A DNA stretch of 52,053 nt from a virus. Below, in pieces: positions 5,555 through 12,563 of the stretch. The translations under genes and the position numbers were made by a program. Within the stretch, counting starts at the first letter, position 1. Each line of letters begins with the position of its first letter. The notes below the pieces were generated by a model. That model had not been told where the DNA came from. It saw only the letters and a program-made list of their open reading frames with translations, and ran no database searches. Location of the stretch: positions 1 through 52,053 of IMG/VR virus record IMGVR_UViG_3300033552_000012, one strand, 5' to 3'.

Positions 5555-5595
5555 ACCCATTTCGAAAAACCACGCATAGTTGCGAGACGTTACTC
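5555..5595 (+). repeat. Right end of the array: attC right arm, left arm degenerate
   Basis: The right arm TTCGAAAAACCACGC then GTTGCGAGAC and R' GTTACTC (5589-5595) has the form of the other sites. A clear left partner is not found; the best candidate is AATAACCATATTCTGTGTG at about 5487. The R' supplies the stop of the 5590-6063 gene. Either a decayed attC or a single-sided junction with phage DNA. Confidence 0.45.
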
Positions 5596-6063
5596 TTTTT
5601 TGTATTTTTCAAATGCCAAAATAGCCTTTTCTTTTGCGTAATAACTAACGTTTCCGGAAAGTCTTTTCTTCTCTAATTTTTCCTTATCAGCGATATAAAA
5701 AGCCTTGAATGTATTGAAACCAAACATCGTCATTAATTCCTGGTTGCTGATATACATACTCATATCAACAGACTCTTTTTTACAGCTTAACAGCTCTTTT
5801 ATGTGTTCTAGGTTTTTAAGCGAATAATATGTGCTACTTCGGTTAAACTTTGGGGTATCGCCTAAAGTAGCAAACAGCCTTTTTAGTTTTACCGCCCCTA
5901 TATTATATTCTTCTCGCAAATAAACCGCACTGACATGATTTTCTACTTCGCTGTCTTTTATCCAACTGCCTTTTACTCTACATTGCCCTCGTTTTTCACT
6001 GTAAGGAACTGCTGTGGTGAACATCGTTATCGGGTTCAAGTTTTTCTTCCAAAATTCTACCAT
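5590..6063 (-). CDS. Hypothetical protein next to the cassette array
   Basis: 157 residues, not recognised. The C-terminal half (MYISNQELMTMFGFNTFKAF, then EKKRLSGNVSYYAKEKAILAF) looks like a winged or MerR-like helix-turn-helix. The middle (YLREEYNIGAVKLKRLFATL) is another helical segment. Its stop is made by the R' at 5589, and it lies 4 bases from the exonuclease gene. It borders the array, so a role in cassette exchange cannot be excluded, but no catalytic motif is visible. Confidence 0.6.
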   Translation of the reverse strand: MVEFWKKNLNPITMFTTAVPYSEKRGQCRVKGSWIKDSEVENHVSAVYLREEYNIGAVKLKRLFATLGDTPKFNRSSTYYSLKNLEHIKELLSCKKESVDMSMYISNQELMTMFGFNTFKAFYIADKEKLEKKRLSGNVSYYAKEKAILAFEKYKKE

Positions 6064-6067
6064 AATT

Positions 6068-6838
6068 TTATTTGTTGATTAGTTCAATTGCGGCTAAAAC
6101 TCTTTCGGTCAGAAAATCCTTGTCTGCCTGTGGGACTTCAAAACGGATGATATTTACACTATCTATTCCGCTTTCTTTATAAACATAAGGAAGTTCGCCT
6201 TCTTTGGCATATTCTACTTTCCAATATGGATTGTCAAGAGTAGTGTTATATGCTTTTATTTCAGCTAATTCTTCTAGGTAAGGCATAAAAATGATCAACT
6301 CGGCATATTTAGAGTTTAAAATAATAGAGTTGGAAACTAATTGCCAATAATATTTTTCGCCTTCTTTGGATTGTTTTCTAATTTGCTGAATTACTTCATC
6401 CCCGTTAAAACTTTCTTTTTTAGTAACAGTTAAACCATCAAAATCATAAATAAATTTAATCAAATTATAAAAGGCTTTCCTGGTTAAAGGACATTTTATA
6501 TCAGTGATTGTATCACAACAATCATTTATAATTACCTGACCGTCAGGAGTACCGCACCATTCTTGAATTTCAGGATGTGGATAGGTTATTTCAGACTGCA
6601 TAATGTAAGAAAGAGGTAATTTATCGTGTACAATAATCTCACACAGTTTACCCCAGCTAAAAGCCTTTACATCACTTTCCAATTCCAATTTATGCTTAAA
6701 AAAACGCTCCATTATACATTCGTCTACATAAGTGTAAAAAGGCGCACCAAAACTATCCTTTGTCCTTCCGTTGGAAACTAAAGAAACGATTTCAGATGAG
6801 GTGATATTTCCGATTCTAATATTTGATAATTCACTCAT
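6068..6838 (-). CDS. YqaJ/Cas4-like PD-(D/E)xK exonuclease
   Basis: 256 residues. Residues 62-70 (WGKLCEIIV) carry the early Glu, GTPDG at 96-100 holds the Asp, and DIKCP at 113-117 gives the D-x-K pair of the PD-(D/E)xK nuclease core. Such phage enzymes resect double-stranded DNA for recombination. The gene overlaps the annealing-protein gene upstream by 8 bases, the usual exonuclease/annealase pairing. Likely works on phage DNA in the cytoplasm during replication and recombination. Confidence 0.8.
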   Translation of the reverse strand: MSELSNIRIGNITSSEIVSLVSNGRTKDSFGAPFYTYVDECIMERFFKHKLELESDVKAFSWGKLCEIIVHDKLPLSYIMQSEITYPHPEIQEWCGTPDGQVIINDCCDTITDIKCPLTRKAFYNLIKFIYDFDGLTVTKKESFNGDEVIQQIRKQSKEGEKYYWQLVSNSIILNSKYAELIIFMPYLEELAEIKAYNTTLDNPYWKVEYAKEGELPYVYKESGIDSVNIIRFEVPQADKDFLTERVLAAIELINK

Positions 6839-7493
6839 GGTTCACATTTTTTAATAATTTAATTGCTTTTTCGTAACTTAATTTTTCTTTAGTGTCTATA
6901 ATTCTTTCGTAGTGCAATTGCTCCTCAGGACTGATGAATTCTTTTTTGATTTCGTAAATTTGTTTGAGTTCCGGCAAAGTATTTTCCAGTGCCACTTTCA
7001 CTTCTTTAAAATCTTCTTTATTATAAATATCATTAGCAATACCGATTTCGGCAGCACATTTTTTTAATGCGTCAGTAGATGCAGCTTTTAAATCATTTCC
7101 TATGGATAAAGGAATCTTATCAATTCCTTTTTGTATTTCATCTTGATTCTGCTTGCGATACATAATATCCTTGTTACCAAATTGCATTTTTATAATTGTT
7201 TTTCCTGCACTACGACACGTTAAACGCCCTTTTACAATTGCTTCACCGTGCAATATTTTTTCGTCTATAATTTCAAAATCCCAATCCCAACCAAACATTA
7301 AGTTCAGGCATTTTTTAACATAACCTCCCGTAACATATTCCCAAGTACCTCCGCCCTTCGCTGGACGTTGTTTTACGTACTGTTTTGGCGTTCTTTTCAG
7401 TATTAAAGCTAATTGGTTCGCATTTAAATTATTGTCCTCTACAAGGCTTAAATCACTAGCTTCAATTAAAGCTAATTCGTTATTGTTTTCCAT
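6831..7493 (-). CDS. Rad52-type single-strand annealing protein
   Basis: 220 residues. Residues ~36-60 (VKQRPAKGGGTWEYVTGGYV, then LNLMFGWDWDFEI), followed by a strand with RSAGKTIIKMQFG and SIGNDLKAASTDALKKCA, follow the Rad52/Sak-like pattern of phage recombinases. It should coat and anneal single strands made by the neighbouring exonuclease. The C-terminus is helical and charged. Strong context with the overlapping 6068-6838 gene. Confidence 0.8.
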   Translation of the reverse strand: MENNNELALIEASDLSLVEDNNLNANQLALILKRTPKQYVKQRPAKGGGTWEYVTGGYVKKCLNLMFGWDWDFEIIDEKILHGEAIVKGRLTCRSAGKTIIKMQFGNKDIMYRKQNQDEIQKGIDKIPLSIGNDLKAASTDALKKCAAEIGIANDIYNKEDFKEVKVALENTLPELKQIYEIKKEFISPEEQLHYERIIDTKEKLSYEKAIKLLKNVNHE

Positions 7494-7496
7494 AAT

Positions 7497-7715
7497 TTAA
7501 GAATTTAAGTATCTTTTAATCTCGGTTAATAATATTTTAGGTGATTTTCCTTGCATTACTTTAGCAATCAAACCACTATCCATATAAACATATAAGGTGC
7601 TGCGGCTAATGCCTAAAATTTCGCATGCTTCACTTAGAGAAACCGCTTCATTTTCTTCTTTTTTCTTTCTAATTTCTTCCAATATTTTTTTGGAAGATTC
7701 GCTATTCGTTTTCAT
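7497..7715 (-). CDS. Helix-turn-helix (HTH_17/excisionase-like) protein
   Basis: 72 residues. After a charged N-terminal helix, residues 26-50 (SLSEACEILGISRSTLYVYM, DSGLI) form the helix-turn-helix of MerR/excisionase-type domains, followed by a basic strand (KVMQGKSPKILL). It may act as a small regulator or DNA architectural factor for the recombination genes. No integrase is present, so excisionase function proper is not implied. Confidence 0.7.
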   Translation of the reverse strand: MKTNSESSKKILEEIRKKKEENEAVSLSEACEILGISRSTLYVYMDSGLIAKVMQGKSPKILLTEIKRYLNS

Positions 7716-7726
7716 TTTCTTTTTTT

Positions 7727-8011
7727 TTAGTTTTTCAATTCGTAATTGATTTCTAACTCCGCTAATTTTTTATCAAAATTTTCATCGTAAATCGGTCTGT
7801 TTTTATTCAGGGTAAAGATTAAACTATTTTCTTTTTCGTTCTGCTTTCGCCTTAATTCCATTTCGTAAATAAAATTAGCGTTTACTTTTTTGTATAATCC
7901 TAAGGCTTGTTCGGTAGAATTTCCGACGGTTAATAGTTCCGTTATTAAATCCAATTTACTTTTTTGCTCTATGCTATTGAAAATAGCCGATATTATTTTT
8001 TTTACACTCAT
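7727..8011 (-). CDS. Hypothetical protein
   Basis: 94 residues, helical, with EQKSKLDLITELLTVGNSTE and FIYEMELRRKQNEKENS. Not recognised. Sits 11 bases upstream of the HTH gene in the same operon. Confidence 0.6.
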   Translation of the reverse strand: MSVKKIISAIFNSIEQKSKLDLITELLTVGNSTEQALGLYKKVNANFIYEMELRRKQNEKENSLIFTLNKNRPIYDENFDKKLAELEINYELKN

Positions 8012-8024
8012 ATTCTTGATTTTA

Positions 8025-8384
8025 TTATTCGGTTGCTTTTTTGATTAGTAATTCAAAATAATTTACTTTTTTTCTGTAATTTTCTAGCACTTCAAATTCG
8101 GTAGTGCCATATAGCAATGTTATTGCTTCTTGTAAAGCAAATAACATTTCCGGGGCGCATGCTATTAGTTTTGCATTTGAAAGTTGTTCTAATTCGCAAT
8201 TATCCCTTATATACTTACTTCTTTCTCTCATTGATAACCAACTTTCGTTTTTCAGTCTTTCTTCATGCGTATCAGAATCATAAACACTCCATGCGGTAGC
8301 TAATAATCCTTTTACATTTATATTTTTAATTCCTTTCGTGTTTTCATCATAAAACCAATTCCCTTTTGTTCCTTTAAATTCCAT
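8025..8384 (-). CDS. Phage protein of the 'ACAPEMLxAL' type
   Basis: 119 residues. The segment NAKLIACAPEMLFALQEAIT (about 78-97) is a signature of a widespread phage protein of unknown function; the N-terminal GTKGNWFYDE part is also typical. Probably a small early protein. Function unknown. Confidence 0.7.
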   Translation of the reverse strand: MEFKGTKGNWFYDENTKGIKNINVKGLLATAWSVYDSDTHEERLKNESWLSMRERSKYIRDNCELEQLSNAKLIACAPEMLFALQEAITLLYGTTEFEVLENYRKKVNYFELLIKKATE

Positions 8385-8397
8385 AATTTCTATTTTT

Positions 8398-8496
8398 TTA
8401 AATAAATAATATTACTCCAGTGATTACCCATAATACAACAATTGTGATTCCAATTTTGTAATGGTATTTTGTAATGTAATTTTCAATTTTTTTCAT
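8398..8496 (-). CDS. Tiny single-pass membrane protein
   Basis: 32 residues, ATG at 8496-8494. A short basic N-terminus (MKKIENYITKYHYK) precedes one hydrophobic helix (IGITIVVLWVITGVILFI). Its ATG begins 1 base after the stop of the next upstream tiny ORF. Similar peptides occur at four more places in this operon. Confidence 0.55.
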   Translation of the reverse strand: MKKIENYITKYHYKIGITIVVLWVITGVILFI

Positions 8497-8497
8497 T

Positions 8498-8596
8498 TTA
8501 TTTATAGGGATTTGGGGTTATATGATGAACTATTATAATTAAAATAAAGGCTACTGCCCAAAATAAAATAACGGGTCTTAAAATCAATTTTTTCAT
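8498..8596 (-). CDS. Tiny single-pass membrane protein
   Basis: 32 residues, start ATG 8596-8594 overlapping the stop of the 8593-8811 gene (ATGA). Hydrophobic helix VILFWAVAFILIIIVHHI after a basic start. Tight coupling on both sides supports translation. Function unknown. Confidence 0.55.
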   Translation of the reverse strand: MKKLILRPVILFWAVAFILIIIVHHITPNPYK

Positions 8597-8811
8597 GGGG
8601 TTTGGTTTTGGTAGGTTTCAAATAATTCTAAAGTAGCAAATTTATTGGCGGGGGACAATCCATCTTTTATTTTGCCGGTATTGATTAAAACATTAAATGC
8701 GTTTTGCACTTTTTCAACGTTGGCGGGTTTTAGAAAAAACAATTTTTGCACAAAAGTAAGTTCTGTGAAAATTCCGCATTTTTTTAAATCTTCTTTGTAT
8801 ATTAATTTCAT
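8593..8811 (-). CDS. Hypothetical protein
   Basis: 72 residues, basic and helical (TFVQKLFFLKPANVEKVQNA, then ANKFATLELFETY). Not recognised. Leader AAACCTACCAAAACCA before its ATG is repeated 16 bases long near its own end, in front of the next ATG. Confidence 0.55.
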   Translation of the reverse strand: MKLIYKEDLKKCGIFTELTFVQKLFFLKPANVEKVQNAFNVLINTGKIKDGLSPANKFATLELFETYQNQTP

Positions 8812-8831
8812 GGTTTTGGTAGGTTTTTGGT

Positions 8832-8957
8832 TTATTTTTTGATTTTTTTGGCTTCCATTTCTTTGGCACGCATTAAAACGGTTTTGGCTTCTTCTTTTAG
8901 GCGGTGGTTAAACTCCCAAATTGTTTCTCTTTTGTCCGTAGGTGGATTTTTTCGCAT
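8832..8957 (-). CDS. Tiny basic hypothetical protein
   Basis: 41 residues, ATG 8957-8955, TAA 8834-8832. Sequence starts MRKNPPTDKRETIWEFNHRL and ends in a Lys/Ala-rich helix. No other start is available in frame. It fills the gap between two larger genes in the operon. Confidence 0.5.
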   Translation of the reverse strand: MRKNPPTDKRETIWEFNHRLKEEAKTVLMRAKEMEAKKIKK

Positions 8958-8992
8958 TTCGTGGGTTTTGTATTTTAGTTTTTTTAAATGGG

Positions 8993-9412
8993 TTAAATAT
9001 TCAGTTTAATTTCAAATTCCGTTAAGAGATTCTCTAATAAAATTTGACTTTCTTTTTCCATAATTTTAGAAAATCGGGTCAGAAATTGTTCCGAAATAAT
9101 AGAATTGTAATTTCCTAAAAGTTTTCGGTTTCTAATTTCTTCCATAATTTCATCGTCTTGAAAATCTTCGATTTGCTTTTCTTCGATATCATCTTCTTTG
9201 GTAAGGTCAAATTCATTACAGGCATACTCTTCTAAATTATCAGCACAAAGATTTGGAATTATTTCATCGTCCATCTTTAAAAACTGCCTATCATAATCCC
9301 TTCTTTTTTTATTATTCCCTTTTGGATCGCCTGAGATATATACTTCTAATGGTTTTATTGGTGGCAATTCAAAAAAACTTTCGTCGCTATAAATTATTTT
9401 TACAATTTTCAT
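8993..9412 (-). CDS. Hypothetical protein
   Basis: 139 residues. Acidic middle part (EFDLTKEDDIEEKQIEDFQD) and a long C-terminal helix (SRIMEKESQILLENLL-like FSKIMEKESQILLENLLTEF). Not recognised. Operon position suggests an early accessory protein. Confidence 0.6.
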   Translation of the reverse strand: MKIVKIIYSDESFFELPPIKPLEVYISGDPKGNNKKRRDYDRQFLKMDDEIIPNLCADNLEEYACNEFDLTKEDDIEEKQIEDFQDDEIMEEIRNRKLLGNYNSIISEQFLTRFSKIMEKESQILLENLLTEFEIKLNI

Positions 9413-9415
9413 GGT

Positions 9416-9595
9416 TTAATTTTTTAAAAATTCTTTACATAATTTTATAAATTTTATTTCGCTGGCGTGTAAGAGCTGCTCTTTTTCATTGGAATTGAAC
9501 CATAAAGAGGTGTTATTTCCATTTTTTATAACGTACATTTTTTGAAGGGGTTCGTAAATTAATTCGAATTTTCCTATTTTGCGAATAATTTCCAT
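9416..9595 (-). CDS. Hypothetical protein
   Basis: 59 residues, ATG 9595-9593, TAA 9418-9416. Begins MEIIRKIGKFELIYEPLQKM, continues with an aromatic turn (NTSLWFNSN) and a helix. Spaced 4 bases from the upstream stop and 4 from the downstream start, so it belongs to the same operon. Not recognised. Confidence 0.55.
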   Translation of the reverse strand: MEIIRKIGKFELIYEPLQKMYVIKNGNNTSLWFNSNEKEQLLHASEIKFIKLCKEFLKN

Positions 9596-9599
9596 TTTT

Positions 9600-9857
9600 T
9601 TATAAAATTTTAGCGATTTGCGTACTTACTTTATTGTATTGTTCTTCAAATTTTTCACGGGAACAGTCTTTTACATTATCCGTTGTCCATGCTAACCCCG
9701 CATGAGATTGGCTGATACTTAAACCTCCATTAAAATTGCAAACTTGGATACATTTCTCTTCGCTATACACTTTGTATGCGTGGCAACCGCCTATTCTATA
9801 AATTGGTAATTCAATTTTTACTTTTTCTTCGATAACTTTTCTTACTGTAATTTCCAT
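9600..9857 (-). CDS. Hypothetical protein
   Basis: 85 residues, N-terminus beta-rich (MEITVRKVIEEKVKIELPIY), then SEEKCIQVCNFNGGLSISQS. Not recognised. Normal leader. Confidence 0.55.
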   Translation of the reverse strand: MEITVRKVIEEKVKIELPIYRIGGCHAYKVYSEEKCIQVCNFNGGLSISQSHAGLAWTTDNVKDCSREKFEEQYNKVSTQIAKIL

Positions 9858-9869
9858 AATTTTGATTTT

Positions 9870-10106
9870 TTAATTTAGATTTTTAAAGGGATTGGTTAAA
9901 TTGTAAAGCATTAATTTAGTCAAACTATTGTCGTCCAATAATTCAAATTTGAAAGGGATTCTTATATGACTTGAAAAATACTTTTCGTGTATTTCTGCTT
10001 TGGCACTTTCAAGGCTGATAGATTCGATGTCGAAAATTTCAAAATCTTTCTCTATTTCTCCATCGATTACAAAACGATACCAAACTTGGATTTTATATTT
10101 TTTCAT
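9870..10106 (-). CDS. Hypothetical protein
   Basis: 78 residues. KYKIQVWYRFVIDGEIEKDF is strand-rich, followed by a helix (LESAKAEIHEKY). Not recognised. Confidence 0.55.
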   Translation of the reverse strand: MKKYKIQVWYRFVIDGEIEKDFEIFDIESISLESAKAEIHEKYFSSHIRIPFKFELLDDNSLTKLMLYNLTNPFKNLN

Positions 10107-10111
10107 AATTT

Positions 10112-10363
10112 CTAGTTATTATAATTTTTTAATTCTTTTTTGGTACAAGTTTTAAATCCGTAATAATTTAAAAAAGCGTTTATATGAGATGCAGTGGTTT
10201 GAGAATAATAACCGTTAACCTTCATTGTATTTTTTTCATCGTTATAATACGCAACTAGTAAATCATAGGAATAAAGGTAGCTTATGCGGTTTTCTTCGAT
10301 GACTTTGCATTTCCCGTAAAACGATTTTTTACCGTTTATGGGGTCTAATTCAAATGTTTTCAT
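10112..10363 (-). CDS. Hypothetical protein
   Basis: 83 residues, with GKKSFYGKCKVIEENRISYL and SYDLLVAYYNDEK; a C-terminal helix-turn (SHINAFLNYYGFKTCTKKEL). Members of this sort are common small phage proteins; function unknown. Confidence 0.55.
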   Translation of the reverse strand: MKTFELDPINGKKSFYGKCKVIEENRISYLYSYDLLVAYYNDEKNTMKVNGYYSQTTASHINAFLNYYGFKTCTKKELKNYNN

Positions 10364-10375
10364 AATTTGTATTTT

Positions 10376-10585
10376 TTAAAGTGTAAAAGTTGCTTTTGAT
10401 TTTCTTATTTTTTCGCCTATCATAATACTATTGTCTTTTTGTATCACGGAAACCGTATAAATATCGTTTTCCTGCTTTAAAAGGTAATTGGTAGTATTTA
10501 CTTTGCCCGAATATAATTTAGCTTTTAAAAGGGCTTTAATATGCGTTTTATTGGTAGAGGTTAAATGCCCCGTTAATGTTTTCAT
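10376..10585 (-). CDS. Hypothetical protein
   Basis: 69 residues, basic (SKVN-like YSGKVNTTNYLLKQEND, MIGEKIRKSKATFTL). Its ATG directly follows the stop of the upstream gene (10586). Not recognised. Confidence 0.5.
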   Translation of the reverse strand: MKTLTGHLTSTNKTHIKALLKAKLYSGKVNTTNYLLKQENDIYTVSVIQKDNSIMIGEKIRKSKATFTL

Positions 10586-10981
10586 TTAGCTTTTTAGTTT
10601 AGAGGTTAGAAAATCATAAATTTCACATGTATCAACATCATTAACGTGTTGTGCTATAATTACGGTTATTGCATCCAATAGTGTAAAAGGAATACTTTCA
10701 TCATAATCAGGATATTGCATGAAGTCCGCTTTCATCATTTCCTTTGCTTTTTCAATAATCAGATTTTCTATTTCCGGACCTTCGTTCATTTCGCTTTGTT
10801 CTTCCGCAATTTCTCGGAGTTCGTCGCTTAGTTGGTAAAAATCGCCTTCGACGTTATTTATAAGAATTTGCAATGCTTCCGCTTTACTCATGCTTTTTGT
10901 AAAACTATTGTATTGAATTTCTTCAAACGTATCCAAAAATGCTAATTCAAATTTTTCTAATTTTTGTTTTATAGTTTTCAT
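10586..10981 (-). CDS. Hypothetical acidic protein
   Basis: 131 residues, almost all helical (KQKLEKFELAFLDTFEEIQY, later IAEEQSEMNEGPEIENLIIE). Not recognised. The leader has an AATTTTACGATT A/T-rich pattern. Confidence 0.55.
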   Translation of the reverse strand: MKTIKQKLEKFELAFLDTFEEIQYNSFTKSMSKAEALQILINNVEGDFYQLSDELREIAEEQSEMNEGPEIENLIIEKAKEMMKADFMQYPDYDESIPFTLLDAITVIIAQHVNDVDTCEIYDFLTSKLKS

Positions 10982-10992
10982 AATCGTAAAAT

Positions 10993-11085
10993 TTAAAGGT
11001 TAAAAATAAGTGATGCAGCTATTCTAATTAAAAAATAGGAACCGATTAAGATTACTATTATGTATTGGGTTTTTATGGTTTTCAT
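10993..11085 (-). CDS. Tiny single-pass membrane protein
   Basis: 30 residues, ATG 11085-11083. After MKTIKTQ there is one hydrophobic helix (YIIVILIGSYFLIRIAAS). It starts 3 bases after the upstream stop and ends 12 bases before the next start. Function unknown. Confidence 0.5.
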   Translation of the reverse strand: MKTIKTQYIIVILIGSYFLIRIAASLIFNL

Positions 11086-11087
11086 GG

Positions 11088-11417
11088 TTATTTAGTTTTA
11101 TTTAATCGTTTTTTCTTCAATAATTGTTTTCCGTGAATTGATAATTTATATTTACCATCAATGTTTATGGTAAACTTTCCATACATTCCGCCGACTCTAT
11201 TAGTATTAAAAGAATTGCGTATATTTTTTAAATTCATACCATTCCATTTACTATTATAAACAGTAAAATAATGTTTATACTTACCTTTGAAGTTTTTTGG
11301 TAGTTGTATTGAGATAGGTAATTTTATTTTTACTTCTTCGGGCTTGCTATCTTGTCTTTTACATTGCTTTTCAAAACCTTTGTGTAGTTTAGATTTATGT
11401 TTGTCATTCATTTCCAT
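11088..11417 (-). CDS. Basic hypothetical protein
   Basis: 109 residues, strongly basic, with KSKLHKGFEKQCKRQDSK near the N-terminus and GKYKLSIHGKQLLKKKRL at the C-terminus. Could bind nucleic acid. Not recognised. Confidence 0.55.
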   Translation of the reverse strand: MEMNDKHKSKLHKGFEKQCKRQDSKPEEVKIKLPISIQLPKNFKGKYKHYFTVYNSKWNGMNLKNIRNSFNTNRVGGMYGKFTINIDGKYKLSIHGKQLLKKKRLNKTK

Positions 11418-11453
11418 GATTTTTGAGTTTTAAAATTGAGTAAAAGTGTTAAA

Positions 11454-11546
11454 TTAAATTTGAAACAAAACAGTAAGAACAACAAAGGCGAAAACCGATA
11501 AAATTACTTTACAGCTGTTTTGCGTGGGGTTTGGTTTTTGTCGCAT
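11454..11546 (-). CDS. Tiny single-pass membrane protein
   Basis: 30 residues, ATG 11546-11544. MRQKPNPTQNSCK then hydrophobic VILSVFAFVVLTVLFQI. It starts 4 bases after the upstream gene's stop. Function unknown. Confidence 0.5.
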   Translation of the reverse strand: MRQKPNPTQNSCKVILSVFAFVVLTVLFQI

Positions 11547-11549
11547 GGT

Positions 11550-11900
11550 TTAAAGTTCGTTAGTATAAATAATATTTTTACCTTTTGAAGTTAATATTTT
11601 TATAATACAATCCGTTAGAATTGAACCACCACCAAAAGAACGGGAATTGTAAACTAAAATAGGGTATTTTAAATCGTACGTACCATTAGAAAGTCCAATA
11701 GTGCCAGTAATGTCATAAACTTCATTCCAACTTTCATTATTTTTAATGTCCCCATAATCTAAAATAATTCTTTCATTATTTTCGATAAGATAAACAATTT
11801 TAGCAGCTAGTTTTTTAGGGGTATCATTACTGAAAACTATTTCGCCTCTATTGGATGAAATAGTATATTTGTTTTCTAAAATTTCGTTTTTAGTTTTCAT
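11550..11900 (-). CDS. Hypothetical protein
   Basis: 116 residues. The segment IILDYGDIKNNESWNEVYDI, then GTIGLSNGT and YPILVYNSRSFGGGSIL, looks like a small alpha/beta domain seen on Bacteroidetes mobile elements. Function unknown; not named with confidence. Confidence 0.6.
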   Translation of the reverse strand: MKTKNEILENKYTISSNRGEIVFSNDTPKKLAAKIVYLIENNERIILDYGDIKNNESWNEVYDITGTIGLSNGTYDLKYPILVYNSRSFGGGSILTDCIIKILTSKGKNIIYTNEL

Positions 11901-11940
11901 AATAAATAGATTTAGATTATTAATTTAGGTTAAAATTTGT

Positions 11941-11982
11941 GCCTTAATTCAATCAAATGAACACGTTTTAAACGTTTAAGGC
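11941..11982. repeat. Inverted repeat in the 11901-11995 gap
   Basis: GCCTTAA at 11941-11947 and TTAAGGC at 11976-11982, with an inner ACGTTT/AAACGT pair. Followed by TTTTT on the plus strand. It could be a plus-strand terminator protecting the early operon or a protein-binding site. Confidence 0.4.
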
Positions 11983-11995
11983 TTTTTAATGGTTA

Positions 11996-12325
11996 TTATT
12001 TACATTTGTTTGCAAAATCAGTAAGTAATTTATTTACTTTTTTTTCTTTTATTTTATAATCTAAATTATAATCAGTTACAATTTTTTGGGCTTTTAATTC
12101 ATACTTTTTAATTAGATTATAATCTACATTTGTACCAATTGGGGAATATCCAGTTGACAAACAAACGTTTTCTATTTCGTAATAATCACATGACCAACCG
12201 TTAATACCACGAGAATAAGCAAACGGGCTTTTATAGGATGTTAAGTATTGTATATCACAATATCCAATTGATATAATATTTATAAAATTGTCTTTTACTT
12301 GGGATTTTGTTACTTTAGTTTTCAT
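11996..12325 (-). CDS. Hypothetical protein
   Basis: 109 residues. MKTKVTKSQVKDNFINIISI, then an aromatic middle (SRGINGWSCDYYEIENVCLS) and a lysine-rich C-terminus. Proteins with this type of pattern occur near the start of phage early operons. Function unknown. Confidence 0.6.
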   Translation of the reverse strand: MKTKVTKSQVKDNFINIISIGYCDIQYLTSYKSPFAYSRGINGWSCDYYEIENVCLSTGYSPIGTNVDYNLIKKYELKAQKIVTDYNLDYKIKEKKVNKLLTDFANKCK

Positions 12326-12365
12326 AATATATTTATTTAAGGGATTGAATTAATAAGATTGAAAT

Positions 12366-12473
12366 TTAACGGTAACAACTTAGAGTATTAAAGTAAACTA
12401 AAACAACTGATACAACTACTATTAAAACAAATATTGATGCTTTAAAGTTTTGAGATAAGATAAGATTTTTCAT
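12366..12473 (-). CDS. Tiny single-pass membrane protein, first gene of the early operon
   Basis: 35 residues, ATG 12473-12471, TAA 12368-12366. A basic start then the helix ASIFVLIVVVSVVLVYF. It is the first ORF after the tRNA-like element, so it is likely the first translated early product. Function unknown. Confidence 0.55.
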   Translation of the reverse strand: MKNLILSQNFKASIFVLIVVVSVVLVYFNTLSCYR

Positions 12474-12509
12474 GGTATGGGGTTTTATTTGTTTTGCATT
12501 ATTGCAATT

Positions 12510-12563
12510 TGGTAACAGTTAAGGATTCGAACCTTATAAAATCTACCATTTAGATAACTGTTA
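12510..12563 (-). ncRNA. tRNA-like element lacking the anticodon arm
   Basis: Read on the minus strand: acceptor TAACAGT pairs with ACTGTTA (7 bp); linker TA; D arm TCTA-AATGG-TAGA (4 bp, loop with GG); a 5-base linker TTTTA; T arm TAAGG-TTCGAAT-CCTTA (5 bp, canonical T loop); then an encoded CCA. D-loop GG and T-loop TTC allow the usual elbow contact. The anticodon arm and variable loop are absent. If A is taken as discriminator, the acceptor is 6 bp plus a -1 pair. It heads the early minus-strand block. A decayed tRNA would not be expected to keep all remaining helices perfect. Confidence 0.75.

Larger units (their letters stand above)
753..5589 (+). mobile_element. Integron-like gene-cassette array, 12 cassettes, no integrase
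   Basis: The stretch divides into 12 units at G^TTA points after 752, 1149, 1595, 2015, 2310, 3077, 3600, 4005, 4354, 4694, 5034, 5369 and 5589. Between successive units lie imperfect inverted repeats of 61-203 bp that read R''(..TAAC)-arm-loop-arm-R'(GTTA..) on the plus strand, as attC sites do. Each unit contains complete small minus-strand ORFs and none crosses a unit boundary if attC is read on the plus strand; several stop codons are made by the TAA in the R' complement. Unit starts are reverse complements of the flank of their own R'' in most cases. No integrase is encoded in the window. Integron ancestry is inferred from structure only. Confidence 0.8.

Noticed and set aside
753-5589. 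CRISPR array or simple tandem repeat
   Set aside because: Repeats are imperfect palindromes of different lengths separated by protein-coding units, without short equal spacers.
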